A stretch of DNA of 64,000 bases from Anthonomus grandis grandis (GCF_022605725.1 NC_065564.1:2458698-2522697), one strand, 5' to 3'. Shown: positions 1-11,318, counted from the first letter of the stretch. Notes: a model not told the origin generated them from the letters alone. Made by a program: numbers and translations.

Positions 1-780
1 TGATATTTTGAAATTTTGCTCAGGTCAGTTACAGTTCAAACTGGCTGGCTCGACATCAGTCTGGATAACTTTTTACTGGAGAAAGATAGAGTAATGATTT
101 AAAAAGATTTGAGTACAGGACCTCATTATCTATGAAAAACTCTCATTCAACTATTTTGTAACTATTATAGTTTTTGAAATACGATTACTTGAAATTTTGC
201 TCATGTCAGTCATCGTTCAAACTGGCTGGCTCGACACCAGATGGGATAACTTTTTACTGGAGCAAGATAGAGCTATGATTTAAAAATAACTTAGTACAGG
301 ATCTCATTACGTAGAAGAAACTCTTATATAATTATTTTGGAACTATGACAGTTTTTGAAATATAAATTTTTGAAATTTTGCTCAGGTCAGTCACAGCTCG
401 AACTGGCTGGCTCGACGTCAGTCTCGATAACTTTTTACTGGAGTAAGATAGAGCAATAATCTTAAAAGATTTGAGTACAGAACTTCATTATCTATGAAAA
501 TCTCTCATTCAACTATTTTGTAACTATTATAGTTTTTGAAATACGATTACTTGAAATTTTGCTCATGTCAGTCACAGTTCAAACTGGCTGGCTCCACGTC
601 AGTCTGGATAACTTTTTACTGGAGCAAGATAGAGTAATGATTTAAAAAGTTCCTAGTACAGGATCTCATTACCTACAAGAAACTCTTATACAACTATTCT
701 CTAACTATTATAGTTACCGAAATATGAATTTATAAAGTTTTGTTGACGTCAGTTGCAGTCCCAACGGCCTGCCTCGGCAT
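1..780. repeat. Tandem repeat, ~181-bp unit, about 4 copies
   Basis: The phrase GAAATTTTGCTCA recurs near 10, 191, 372 and 553, each time followed by CAGT..CAAACTGGCTGGCTC and later GGATAACTTTTTACTGGAG, giving a period of about 181 bp. The last copy decays by about 780. Copies differ by scattered substitutions. No coding potential was seen. The array runs off the left edge of the window, so its true length is unknown. Confidence 0.85.
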
Positions 781-2360
781 ATTTCTGTATAACGGATAAT
801 AATAAAGTTATTATTATATAACTACTTGGAAACTGTATTCCATTGGCGTTTTCCCCTTCAAAAAAACAAGAAGCCATAAATTTCCCAACTGAATTTTCTC
901 TGGAAAAACTAATAAACTTTTCCATCGGCTACAAAAATAATAAAGCCCGTACGAGGGCCCGTACGTTGTACATATATACACTTTAATTAGCTTTTCTTCC
1001 GTCCCTCCGGTCTTTGTCTATCCTCTATTATTTTTTATAATACGTCGTAAAACATTTTTATAAGAAGGGGGTCATAAAAGTACATTGTTTTCGTAAGGAA
1101 AAGTTGCTCGAGAGGTCTTTGTCCCCTCAGCCATTAAAGAACCACTTAAGGTAAAAAACCAACTTGACCCAAAGCGGGAAGCTTAGAGCCTGGGACATTA
1201 GACCAGAGGGTCTTTAAAGTTTATAAAGGAATATTTCCCAAATCCTCGGCAACTTGTTTCATCCCGTTAGGTGAATTAGTTTACGAGAAATTCCTGATTA
1301 TATCCAGGATAGACGCACCGGCTCCAGATACGTTATCTCCTCTTGAATAGTTACGACATCATCACACATTCAGCACACGCATTCACGTCAATCTCCTAAG
1401 CACAGTCGTCGGCAAATGGCCTTATATTATGGCGGGCCGTAGCACGTGCTTTTAAGGAACAGTTTTCTGCTTCCAGTGTACTCCAGGTAAGTCAAGCCGA
1501 CTTGATATGAAGCTAACAGTGATTGAAAGAGACGAATTAAGTGAGGAGTCCAAGACAGAGGTCGGTGATGGATGTAAGAATTCTTGAGAAGAAGAAGTAG
1601 AAGAAGATAAGATTTTAGAGAGACAGCTGAGGCTTTGGTCACTTTCCTTGGAGAACAAGATCAGTTTTGAGACTAAAAATTGAATAAAACGAAGTTGACT
1701 GTTGATTTTTGATAGCAGAAGAGCTTGATGACCAGCTTTCTACCAGAAAATCTCTGGAAACTCTTCCAACAAGAATTATCGTGCGATTTATTTATAGGAG
1801 GAATTGATGGACGTCCATTGCGCGTTACCAAGGCAACGGGTCGATGCGACGCTCGTAAAGTTTTACGGTCTCTGGAGTGGCGCGACGCCGGCCGGCGCCG
1901 CGACGTTCAGATTGGACGGAGCTCGTAAAAATCAGGGACGTAGAGGACCGATGAGCGAAGGAAAATCCGACGGATTTCGGGTACTTTTCGGTCGGCTCAG
2001 AAGTGGGATTAGACCATGACTTACGTCACGTCGAATGTCACAAATTTGTGACAAGTGACGGCGGGAAATCCAAAATTCGTTTAGCAACGACCCCGATTAT
2101 TTAATTCTTTAATATAAACACAAGCCTAATCTAAACATAGGGCGATACTGACTGGCTCGTCTGTAAAGACCTAACAAATAAAAAAAAAATATTTATCTTA
2201 AGTTCATGTGTGTGTGTGTGTGGTGCCATAAACGGGATCAGTCGTCGACTCGTCACCACGCGAGAAAAAGAGAATGTTTACCAATAGGCGGGTGCTAAAA
2301 TATATAAAGCAGCAGAGAAGAAGAATCTCGACGTACCGCCGGCTCGGAGGACCATGTAGC

Positions 2361-2379
2361 ATCAAAGGAACCGCCGCCG
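2361..2379 (+). promoter_or_regulatory. Candidate TCF/Pangolin HMG site plus Helper site
   Basis: ATCAAAGG (2361-2368) is the reverse complement of the TCF HMG-box core CCTTTGAT. GCCGCCG (2373-2379) fits the Helper consensus GCCGCCR bound by the C-clamp of Drosophila TCF. The two are 4 bp apart. Only the motif match is seen; function is inference. Confidence 0.3.
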
Positions 2380-2707
2380 ACCCAATTCACGACCAAAACC
2401 GCATTACAAACGAAATTAGCGAGTTTCTAAACACCACGAAGGGCCGTTGGGATTGAAGGGCTGAAGGGGGGTTGCGGAGGGCGAAACGGTCGTCGAGCCG
2501 TGAAAGGGTCTCGCTTTTAAAAAGAGGAAGGGCGGGAGGCCCAGGGTAAATGGAAATCCGAGTCGTAAACTAGCGAGTTATCTCGGCCCGAGGGGTACGG
2601 ATCTCGAGCTCCACCACTGAGTTTTATGAGGTTACTGGCTGGGTGATGGACAGTGGCGGGGTAGTTCCACGTTGGGCCTTCTGAATCCACTAAATAAAGG
2701 GCCTTTT

Positions 2708-2737
2708 GTACCCCAAACCGTTCCTGGTTTGGGGTAC
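2708..2737. other. Perfect 12-bp inverted repeat (hairpin)
   Basis: GTACCCCAAACC at 2708-2719 is followed by a 6-nt spacer and its exact reverse complement GGTTTGGGGTAC at 2726-2737. It could fold as a hairpin or mark a small element. Nothing around it suggests a terminator or an RNA gene. Confidence 0.5.
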
Positions 2738-3584
2738 GAACACGCAGACCACATTCGATGCATCCGTTAAAATAATTTCACGGTCGCCTGGCTGCAGGAA
2801 TGTTTATTTGGAAGCCGAATGATGGGTTGAAGATTAATACGTGTTTAATATTATAGCACTCATTGTCTAGACACGCTTTTTTTCTAGCACATTCCCACCC
2901 AAACGTCTCTGTATCCCGTTGTTTCTTTTCCTGCAGCAGCGCAAAGTTGAAACCAATTTATCGACACAGCAGGGCCATTCTTTCCCCCGGAAACTCGTAA
3001 AGAAACTCTCCCCGGCAAAGTTTATGGTGATTGGTTCTAAGCCGAAGTGGCCTAATAAAAACCATCGGGCCGTGTTTATCTTAAGTGGTTTTTGTGAAAT
3101 AACACTACTGTGGAAGGGCTAATGTGTGCACGTAACCCATATTTAACCCTCCCTCCTTGTTGTCTCCGGTTACTCGCCACGGAGTCCTGTTACAGTCGTT
3201 CACCTGTCATCCTGTCTGCAAAGGTTAATTTCATATATATATATTTTTTTTTTAAATTGATCCTGCCCTTCGCGGGAGTTATCGGCAGCTAAAGAAAACA
3301 CCATAAAACTAATCCCGACGAAACGGCTCCCACAGGGGAGGGTCGAAATCCGGTATAAACCATAAAAGAAAAACGACAGGGTGACTCACACGCTCACCGG
3401 GGGCTTTTTTCGGATATATACTCGTAATTTATTGCATCATCGGTCGCACGACCCCGTTTAGATTATAATTGATCATCATTACCCCGTTATTTTCAATCCT
3501 CTAATCAAAGGCCGAGAAGAAAAGAAGAAGAGTTGACACCTGAAGCCACTGTCAGCAAGCGAGCATGCTCTTAACTAGGTAATA

Positions 3585-4100
3585 ATTTGGCTGGTAGGGT
3601 GGGTTTGAGAGGAAGAAGAAGAAGAAATGACAGTTCAAACCAAAGGCTTTATAAAACAGATTGTCTGGCTTATGTAGAAGGAATGATGAGGTTGGTAGGG
3701 TGGGTTTGAGAGGAAGAAGAGCAAGAAATGACAGTCTGAAGGAAAATTTTTACCATACAGATTGCCTGGGTCAAGCAGAAATAATGATGTGGTTGGTAGG
3801 GTGGGTTTGAGAGTAAGAAGATGAAGAAATGACAGTTTGAACTAAAGTTTTTACCAAACAGATTGCCTGGGTCAAGCAGAACTAATGATGTGGTTGGTAG
3901 GGTGGGTTTGAGAGCAAGAAGACAAAGACATGACAGTTGAACTAAAGTTTTTACCATACAGATTGCTTGGGTCAAGCAGAAATAGTGATGAGGTTGGTAG
4001 GGTGGGTTTGAGAGGAAGAAGAAGAGGAAGAAGAAAAAACAGAATTTGAATAATTTGAATTAAGACACTAAGATACAGATTGTCTGGCAACTTTTTAACC
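3585..4100. repeat. Tandem repeat, ~102-bp unit, 5 copies
   Basis: TGGTAGGGTGGGTTTGAGAG recurs near 3591, 3692, 3794, 3895 and 3994, each time followed by an (AGA)n purine run, AAATGACAGT and TTTTACCA..CAGATTGCCTGG. The period is about 102 bp. Long antisense reading frames across it arise from the repeat itself and are not evidence of a gene. Confidence 0.85.
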
Positions 4101-4968
4101 AACTAAAGGGATAACAGCTCCCATTACCATTGAGTTTAAAAAAAAGAAGAAGTAATAGTTTGAATTAATTATCAGGAGGACGAAAATGGCTCCAAATTTC
4201 CCTTATCAAGTACTAAACCGAAAATAATTCCGTTCATATTCGATGGTAATCCTGGATATAGGCGCCAGACATCGGGGTCCAACAATCCGGGAATTTATAG
4301 AATCGTAAACGTCTGACGGGCGGGCCTGAAATCGAAATTTACCACCGGTCTACGTCAGCTGGTAATAGCCGGTAGACACGAACCTTAAACCGGGAGGGCA
4401 TTACGTACATTGATTCGACCTCCCGCGTCAAGCCGAACTTCTCGTGAATTTCCAACGAAGACGTTATTTGTCAACGCTATTATCCGTCTGAATAACGAAC
4501 AAGGCTCAAGCCGAAAGTTTTCCTCGGATAATTTTCACCGATGTTCGGGGAAAGTTTCAGCGTGCGGCGGGTATAGTTGGCGAACTATAAGAAAATGGTC
4601 GGACGTGTCCGTCGGAAACAATGTTGCCTTCGCGGATGAGTTCCGGAAGTTTTACCACCTCTGAACTTTCATCGTTCGGGTCTTTATTAGATGATGCGGA
4701 GCTCGTGTTTTAATTAAAGTAGATAGACAGCTAACGAACACATTTTTTCGTGGTACATCAGTCATATAATAACAAAGCCTCTCTCGACCCTGTTTTATTC
4801 AGAAGTGGGATGAATATCCAATCGGCCAGAGCGCGGATCGAACTCCAATTTACAAGAAGTATCCCGGATAATATGGAAATTTTATTTATTTACCGTTATC
4901 AGGTCCGTAATTGGTTTTCTGCGGAGGACAGCTGAAATAATTTGAAAAATATAATTGGGGGTACTTAC
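4101..4968. other. Gene-free stretch beside the last visible Ig-receptor exon
   Basis: No exon was recognised here. If the receptor model is right, this is the 5' part of its third intron on the - strand. The splice donor at 4967-4968 opens into it, and no matching acceptor followed by Ig-like sequence was found before the left edge of the window. Confidence 0.45.
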
Positions 4969-6719
4969 ATTCGAATATTAAGGAAGCGGTGGAGCTGCTG
5001 ATGGGCGGATTCTTTCGAGAAATATCCTCGACTATGCAAGTGAACTCGCCCACGTCCCGTTCCCGGTCGACCCTGGTGATGTGAAGATCGCTGCCTTGCA
5101 TAAACCGTCTCGTGGTGTTTATCACTTTGGAACCTGATAAGGAGGAAACATGATATCGTAATGTCAAGAATTTAGGAACCGCATCCGCTGCCCAAGGACC
5201 CTCTCGTTCCTTAATTATTTCTTTGGCTTTTTTTTTTAAGTCTCGGGTTAATTACAGACAAGGATGCCATTAATCTCTGGGTAATTAAAAGTTGAAAGGG
5301 GCGCCGGCGGATGATTTATCGCCGAAAACGAAATAATTACGTACGTATCCGTCCGGCGACGGGACTCCCAACCGCGTTTATATTTATATTTATCTCCCGA
5401 ACGAAAGAAAACAAACGAACGGACGTTTTCGCAATAGTTTGCGAAGTTACTTACTTACCGTTCAGTTCCCAGTAGTACACGATTCCGTCACCGGGAGTCG
5501 CCTCGCACGGTAACGTCACCGAAGTACCCACCACCACCGGGACGTCTTTGGGACTTTTCGTGAAGTAGGGCTCGTCTGCGTTGCAAAACACCGTGTACAA
5601 ACCTGAAACAATATGATAATCGAATATTGCAACAAAATGGCGGACGAGAAACTGGTTCAAACTGCACGGGGACCATGGATACTAGAATGGCAGATTGCCT
5701 AGAGAAGTACGTCGTCCCTCTTGATGATGATGCCCTCTTGTGGGATTCCCAGCAGTTTGAGTGCATGAAGACCATAGATGTTAGAGAGGGATTGGCCTGG
5801 TTACGAACGGAAGTACCTTACAAAGGGATGGTGGGACTCCCAGCGTAAATTAATGAGTGTCCTCAGTAACTCTTGTGCCTCGAACAATAACACAATTCGA
5901 TTCTTTGCGTCATTCGTTGAAAGGAACAAATAGAGGCAAGAAACCATGGATACTAGAAAGACAGATTGCTTAGGGAAGTACGTCGTCACAAGACGCCCGT
6001 TGCAATGCCCTCTTATGGGATTCCCAGCAGTTTGAGTGCATGAATACCATGGATGTTAGAAAGGGTACGAACGGATGTACCGTAAAAAGGGATTGTGACT
6101 CCCAGCGTAAATTAATGAATGTCCTCGCTAACTCTTGTGCCTCGAACAATAACGCAATTCCCGAAGATAAAATCTCTTCGCGGCAATACAATAAAAAATT
6201 CGATTCTTCTTTGCCGCATTCGTTGAAAGGAACAAATGGGTGCAAGAAACCCAAAGAAACGCGAGGCGAGCTCTCTCGGGGCACCACGACCTACGTTCTC
6301 GTTGATTTCTTACCGGTGCCCGAGGTAATTTAGATATAAACTGTATAGAAGATGATATCTGCTACGGCGGTATATCTTTGTTACCATTTTTTTGCGCCCT
6401 GAGCATCCTAGGATTAGATACAGGATGTCTTGAGGTGGTTGAGGATTAATGAAGCAGGTTTTAAGAAGAATTTGTGTCGAATGATGTGAAGTAAGTTGGC
6501 ACACGCAGGAACTTCCTCTGGTCCAGGCAAATTCGTAAACTTCAAGCGCACTCTGAGTTGAAGATGTTGAACGTAAAGTCTGAGTGTAACGTAAGATTGA
6601 GTGAGCACTTATTTGGACGATAATAGATGTAAGAAAGTTGATAGTGTTGTCTGGAATGGAATGGAATGGTACTCACCAATAGCAAAAAAGAAATTCACGA
6701 AAACTTTGGCCGCAGACAT
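4969..6719 (-). CDS. otk: Ig-superfamily receptor, Off-track/PTK7-like, first three coding exons (partial)
   Basis: Three exons join in frame: 6719-6677, 5602-5459 and 5133-4969, all with GT/AG junctions and phase-1 boundaries. They encode about 117 residues. Residues 1-23 form a hydrophobic signal peptide. Residues 27-110 make one Ig-like domain with C47, W59 and C95 (as in PCEAT, YYWELNG and GEFTCI). The run of phase-1 exons, the TTRRF..GS.LHI.RVDR pattern and an exon that breaks inside a likely TGG codon resemble PTK7/Off-track, a catalytically dead receptor tyrosine kinase linked to Wnt and semaphorin signalling at the membrane. The remaining Ig domains, membrane span and pseudokinase are not in the window, so intron 3 must exceed 4.9 kb. 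It is transcribed away from RBBP5. The Ig domain and signal peptide are certain; the family name is my best match and another Ig receptor is possible. Confidence 0.6.
5672..6243. repeat. Direct tandem duplication in intron 1 of the Ig receptor
   Basis: Two copies, about 5672-5942 and 5943-6243, share ACCATGGATACTAGAA at the start, GGGATTCCCAGCAGTTTGAG, GACTCCCAGCGTAAATTAAT, AACTCTTGTGCCTCGAACAA and CATTCGTTGAAAGGAACAAA. The second copy carries extra internal sequence (about 6161-6195). Overlapping reading frames appear on both strands but look like chance products of the repeat. Confidence 0.8.
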
Positions 6720-8202
6720 GTCGCTCTTAATAAGGCTTGTGTGAATCCAAACCAAAAAGGGAAACCGCGCACCCTACACTGAACCACGGCGCCCCCACCC
6801 CGTGTACATCCTTCTCATTCAAAAGAAGAGAAAAAAGTCCAAAAATAGTTTAGAAAAAATAGCGTAAAACTACGAAGCGAATACGCACGAACTGAACGTT
6901 CTTCACCGATCGACGGCACGCGGCAAACTGGCTTTTCGCTTTGGTCATAAAATTCACATCGGAATCAAGCCGGCTAAGTTCAGCCACCCGGCATTTGTTT
7001 CAAATCCGAGAGGGCTTCGGGTGCAGAAAAGATAGGGGATACCAGTAGAGAAAGACGCATATAGTATGTGTGAATCGACCATTAAAAAAAAATTGCGCTA
7101 TATAGCGAGCCGCGCGCCCTCTAACGGAGCGTCCTGAATCACTGTCTTTGAAAATGATGCTTCCTGTGAGTTTGCGGCGTGCGATTCGGTGAAACTTTGG
7201 CGGATCGATAAATGGCGATTTGAAAGTAGAAACTTGGCAAAGAATCAATAAATAGAGGCATTTTTTTATTGATTGCTAACTTCTGGCAACCTACTTCTTC
7301 TATAGTAATTTGTCTCGAGGCCTTCTTGGCTCCAAGAGATTCAACAGAGATTCACATGGTGAAGGTTCATGTTTTCACAGGGCAGAAAACTGGTTGCGTT
7401 AAAATTTCCTGTCCATGGCACACGATTTAATACAAATAAATTCAAAATAAACGTGGAAAACAAGTTACTCTGCAACTTTGAACGTAATCCGTTAATAAAA
7501 TCAGTAAATATCGAGTAGTCTCTCGATTTAGCAAGCAAATATCCTCCTGTGCCTTCTCCAGATCTGGGGCAGCCATGAAATGGCGTCTGTCCGCTCGCGG
7601 CGGCATCAAACGGGCAGTTCCCGGATCTTTACCGTGCACAATTAAAGATTTAATGCAAATAAAGAAGTTACTCTGCAATATTGAACGTAATCCGTTAAAA
7701 AAAATCAATAAATATCGACTTTTCTCCCGATATAGCAAGCAAATGTCTTCCAGTGCCTTCTTCAGATCTAGGGCGGCCATGGAATGGCGTCTGTCCGCTC
7801 GCGGAGACATCTAACGGGCAGTTCCCGAACCTTTACCATACATAATTAAAGAATTAATGCAACTAAACGTGAACAAACAAGTTAATCTGCAATATTGAAC
7901 GTAATCCGTAAAGAAAAATCAATAAACATTTATTAATCTCCCGATATAGCGCGAAAACATCCTCTTTCCGACTGCGCCTTCGTCAGATCTGGGGCAGCCA
8001 TGGAATGGCGTCAGTCCGCTCCCGAAGCCAACTAGCGGGCAGTTCCTGAACTTTTCGCTTCTATCGATGACGTTAGTTTGGCGTCTCGCCGTCAGTGTGA
8101 AGGTTGGCTTGTTAGTAAACAGACGTGGTGCATAATTAACCTGCAAAATTAGTGTTTTTCGTCTATTGTTAGTGTCTTAAGTGTTTCCTTTGATGTTTTA
8201 CA
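6720..8202. promoter_or_regulatory. Divergent intergenic region between the Ig receptor (-) and RBBP5 (+)
   Basis: The two start codons face away from each other 1.48 kb apart, so both promoters must lie here unless there are non-coding 5' exons. Roughly half of the region is taken by a three-copy repeat (7440-8060). I see no convincing TATA box. The last 140 bp before RBBP5 are probably its 5' UTR. Confidence 0.55.
7440..8060. repeat. Three ~210-bp direct repeats in the divergent promoter region
   Basis: TTGAACGTAATCCGT recurs near 7478, 7681 and 7895. Each is followed by a CGATATAGC-like phrase, CTTC.CAGATCT.GGGC, GCCATG.AATGGCGTC, GTCCGCTC and CGGGCAGTTCC. The third copy ends about 140 bp before the RBBP5 start codon. 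An antisense frame covers the first two copies (7810-7442) and repeats a RADRRH..AA.DL peptide, but the third copy does not continue it and I do not call a gene. Confidence 0.75.
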
Positions 8203-10798
8203 ATGAACTTGGAGCTACTGGGTATGTATAGCCCTAAAATAAATTAAGATACTTTTTAAAAACTGCCCTTGCGTTTTTTCAGAATCATTTGGTCAGAACT
8301 ATCCTGAAGTAAGTTCTCCCTTATCTTAAAGAAATTAATAATAAATAAATAAATATTTTGTTAGGAGTTTGATGGCACCCTTGACTCTCTTTCTATAGCG
8401 GTGACGTGTGCTTTCAACAAAAGGGGCACTTTATTAGCTGTGGGGTGTAATGACGGTCGAATCGTTGTCTGGGACTTCCTCACTAGAGGAATCGCTAAAA
8501 TTATATCAGGTATTCAAGAGTTCTTCTCCTTAATGCCTTCCTCCAGTTTGGTCGATCATTTTCACGTAACCTTCTAGCACACGTCCATCCGGTATGCAGC
8601 ATAAGTTGGTCCAGAAACAGCCATAAAATAGCGTCGGCTTCCACAGACAACACCGTCTGCATCTGGGAGGTTTTGTCGGGGGATTGTGAGCAAAAGTACC
8701 GTTTTCCTTGTCCAATATTGAAGGTCCAATTCGAACCACGAAACTCTGAGAGGTTGCTGGTGTGTCCCATGAAACACGCCCCCATTTTGGTGGATACCAA
8801 CGGGGTACACGAGGTGCTACCGATCGACGAAGACGTAAGGAGCTTCTAAAAGTCTTTGAAAGCTTTTTTTTTGGAGTTTGTAACGTTTCAGGGGGATTTG
8901 AATATTGCGGCGTCCTTTGATCGTAGGGGCGAGCACGTTTACACCGGAAACGCCAAAGGGAAAGTCTTGGTTCTGGATAGTAAGAGTCTGGGAGTGAAGG
9001 CCAGTTTTAGGATAGTGTTGGGTAGCTCCAGTGCTACCGCGGTCAAAAGTATCGAGTTTGCTAGAAGGGGAGAGTGAGTTTCTTGAAAAGTTTGGATGAG
9101 TTATTGCTTCAATTATTTTGTTTTGCAGTAATTTTTTAATTAATACGGCCGACAGGGTCATCAGGGTCTACGATAGTAAAGAGATATTGGCTTGCGGCAA
9201 GGATGGGGAGCCGGAACCCATACAGAAACTGCAGGATTTAGTTAATAAGTATGGTTTGAACATGTTTTATTGGGATATAGTGTGAAAAAGTGTAAAATTT
9301 CAGAACGATGTGGAAGAAATGTTGTTTTTCTGGGGACGGTGAGTATATTTGCGCGGGTTCGGCCAGACAGCACGCCCTTTACATTTGGGAGAAATCCATA
9401 GGGAACTTGGTGAAAATTCTTCACGGGACTAAGGGGGAACTTTTGGTTGATGTCGCTTGGCATCCTGTCAGGCCCATTATTGCCAGCATTTCTTCAGGTA
9501 CGGAGGTCAAATCAAGAGTTCAACATTCTCAATAATTTCCTGCTCCTCTTACCGAGGCTGTTGGTACATGCGATTGATTCTGAGTTATTTTAATTTTGTA
9601 CAGGCGTGGTGAGCGTTTGGGCCCAAAACCAAGTGGAAAACTGGTCGGCGTTCGCGCCAGACTTCAAAGAACTGGACGAGAACGTCGAATACGAGGAGAG
9701 AGAGAGCGAATTCGATCTGGATGATGAGGATAAATCGGTGGCGAGCGGCGGGGATGCCAAGGAGGACACCGACTTAGAAGTATTTCTATATTAACTAACT
9801 CCCCAACCAGATCGCGTAATTAACATTCTTCAGGGTTGTTTTGTTTTTTAGGTGGACGTGTGTCAAATTGAGAAGGTGGCGGCCTTTTGTAGTAGCGACG
9901 AGGAGGACGAGAACGTCGATTGTTTGCAATTTTTGCCGATAGCTCCCGAGGTGCCGCCTTCGAGTCTCGTTTTCAATTGTTTTTTTGACGATTTCTTCCT
10001 TTTTTTTTTATTGTAGATCGAAGATCCGGAGGATAATTGGACACCGGCGGACTCCAACTTGACCAGCGCCGCCCAAACCCTCGGTCCACCCCCGGCCAAA
10101 AAGAAGAAATACAAATCGTACGATATCGCGTTAGAAAACGTCACCGACGGAGGTAATTTCCCTAAGTGAATGACTTGTGTAATTGGTAGTGTTTGTAAAA
10201 TTTCCTCCGACAAATCTCAATCGGGTTAGTGCTACTTCAAAGCATGTTAATCAAATTTCGTGTCTGGTGCAATAAGGACTTTATTGCATTATAGTTTAGT
10301 ATAAACTATTGAGTTACTGTTTGTTTTTTATGTTTTGAATAAAGTTGTATTTAGTTTTGGCTTTTTTTTTATATTTTTTTTTGAGGTAGGTTGGGTTTAC
10401 AAATGGTCATTGATTACGAAAGGTATTGCATGCGTGGGCTGACAAATTTCGCGCTTGCATGTGTTTTTCTGAAAAAGTCCGTTGGATCAAGATCCGGATA
10501 TCTTGCCGGCCCTTTAAATCGTTCAGACAAATATTCGTACGAGAATAAAACTAAGACTATTTTTCTCAAGCGAAAAAAATCCAGTGGCCTCAAATCGGGT
10601 CATCTCGCCGGCCGTCAAATTACACTCCTTCGTAGAGGACTGATAATAGTGTTGCATCTTGCTGGTATGTTTTAAAGGCACCCCGTGTCGTGAAAGAAAA
10701 TTGTTTTTCCAGAAGTCCACCCCCTAATATCGAATAAATCCAAGGATAAGCAGAACAGCCTGGTGAAGAAAGCGGTAGGAAGGCCCAAGCTGAAATAA
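8203..10798 (+). CDS. Rbbp5: RBBP5, WD40 subunit of COMPASS/MLL histone H3K4 methyltransferases
   Basis: Eleven exons join in frame: 8203-8221, 8283-8308, 8365-8509, 8578-8834, 8892-9073, 9129-9248, 9304-9497, 9604-9779, 9852-9950, 10017-10152 and 10713-10798. They give 479 residues, all at GT/AG junctions. The N terminus MNLELLESFGQNYPEEFDG is nearly identical to animal RBBP5. WD40 blades fill residues ~15-330. The acidic ASH2L-binding stretch (DENVEYEERESEFD) is at 339-352, and the WDR5-contact segment (EVDV, known family role) at 373-376, followed by FCSSDEE. The C terminus keeps EVHPL and a basic GRPK tail, shorter than in vertebrates (~538 residues). With WDR5, ASH2L and DPY30 the protein activates SET1/MLL enzymes in the nucleus. 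The gene is head to head with the Ig receptor and tail to tail with TOM40. It appears intact and single-copy here. Confidence 0.96.
10338..10343 (+). terminator. Possible intronic polyadenylation signal in RBBP5 intron 10
   Basis: AATAAA followed by a T-rich stretch lies 186 bp after exon 10. Read-through from exon 10 would add five codons and stop at TGA 10167-10169. A truncated isoform lacking the last 28 residues is possible; that is inference. Confidence 0.3.
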
Positions 10799-10837
10799 TC
10801 ATTATTTTTCTCCTTAAATTGTACTTCATACATTCCA

Positions 10838-10843
10838 AATAAA
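10838..10843 (+). terminator. RBBP5 polyadenylation signal
   Basis: AATAAA 40 bp after the RBBP5 stop codon, with GT/T-rich sequence downstream (TTTTGTCTATTTTACATG). Only about 480 bp remain before the TOM40 stop codon on the other strand, so the two 3' ends converge closely. Confidence 0.7.
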
Positions 10844-11318
10844 ACGCTGAATTATGGTTAATCAACAAATATATTTTGTCTATTTTACATGATTTATTTT
10901 TTCTGTATTGTACAGTGTGTAAAAAAGGTAACAAAAACAACCTGCGAGAACGACGGAGAGGGGTCGTCGAGGTGCGCTTCTAGACATAAGAAAAATTAAG
11001 AGAAAAAGACGTTTTCCAGGACCGGACAAACTTGAAATACGGCACGTTATGCCCGGATTTAAATTTTCCTGAAGCGAGGACAGAGCGAAAAAATTTTAAA
11101 TCTGGTGGTTTGCCCGGCCCTCGCGTAAATGACGACCCTCCCCCGGAAATAAATACATTTAATCAAATTAAAAAAAAAACTAGTAAATAGTTAAAATGCC
11201 GCATTTACTTCCGAACTACGAAAAAAAAAAAAACAAAGAAAAAAAACGATTTGTAGCAGCCGCATTTTTTTTTTCGTTTAAAATTCAACTTTAAGCAGTC
11301 GAAAACGGTCGTTCGACC

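Larger units (their letters stand above)
781..3584. other. Gene-free stretch, probably intron or flank of the Ig-receptor gene
   Basis: No exon with recognisable protein similarity was found on either strand. The stretch holds a (TG)n microsatellite at 2207-2222, an 18-bp perfect palindrome at 2036-2053 beside a CRE-like TTACGTCA at 2021-2028, a TCF-like site pair at 2361-2379, and a perfect 12-bp-stem hairpin at 2708-2737. It lies downstream of the last visible exon of the - strand Ig receptor, so it may be part of a long intron. That is inference. Confidence 0.5.

Noticed and set aside
2274..2456. 60-residue + strand frame with an Arg-rich start
   Set aside because: No family recognised, no splice context, and length within chance expectation.
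7442..7810. 122-residue - strand frame upstream of RBBP5
   Set aside because: It spans two copies of a DNA repeat and is broken in the third. The repeated peptide follows from the repeat.
10391..10675. 94-residue frame inside RBBP5 intron 10
   Set aside because: Intronic, with no recognised domain. It contains a short internal sequence echo (CTTGCCGGCC / CTCGCCGGCC) that accounts for its repeated look.
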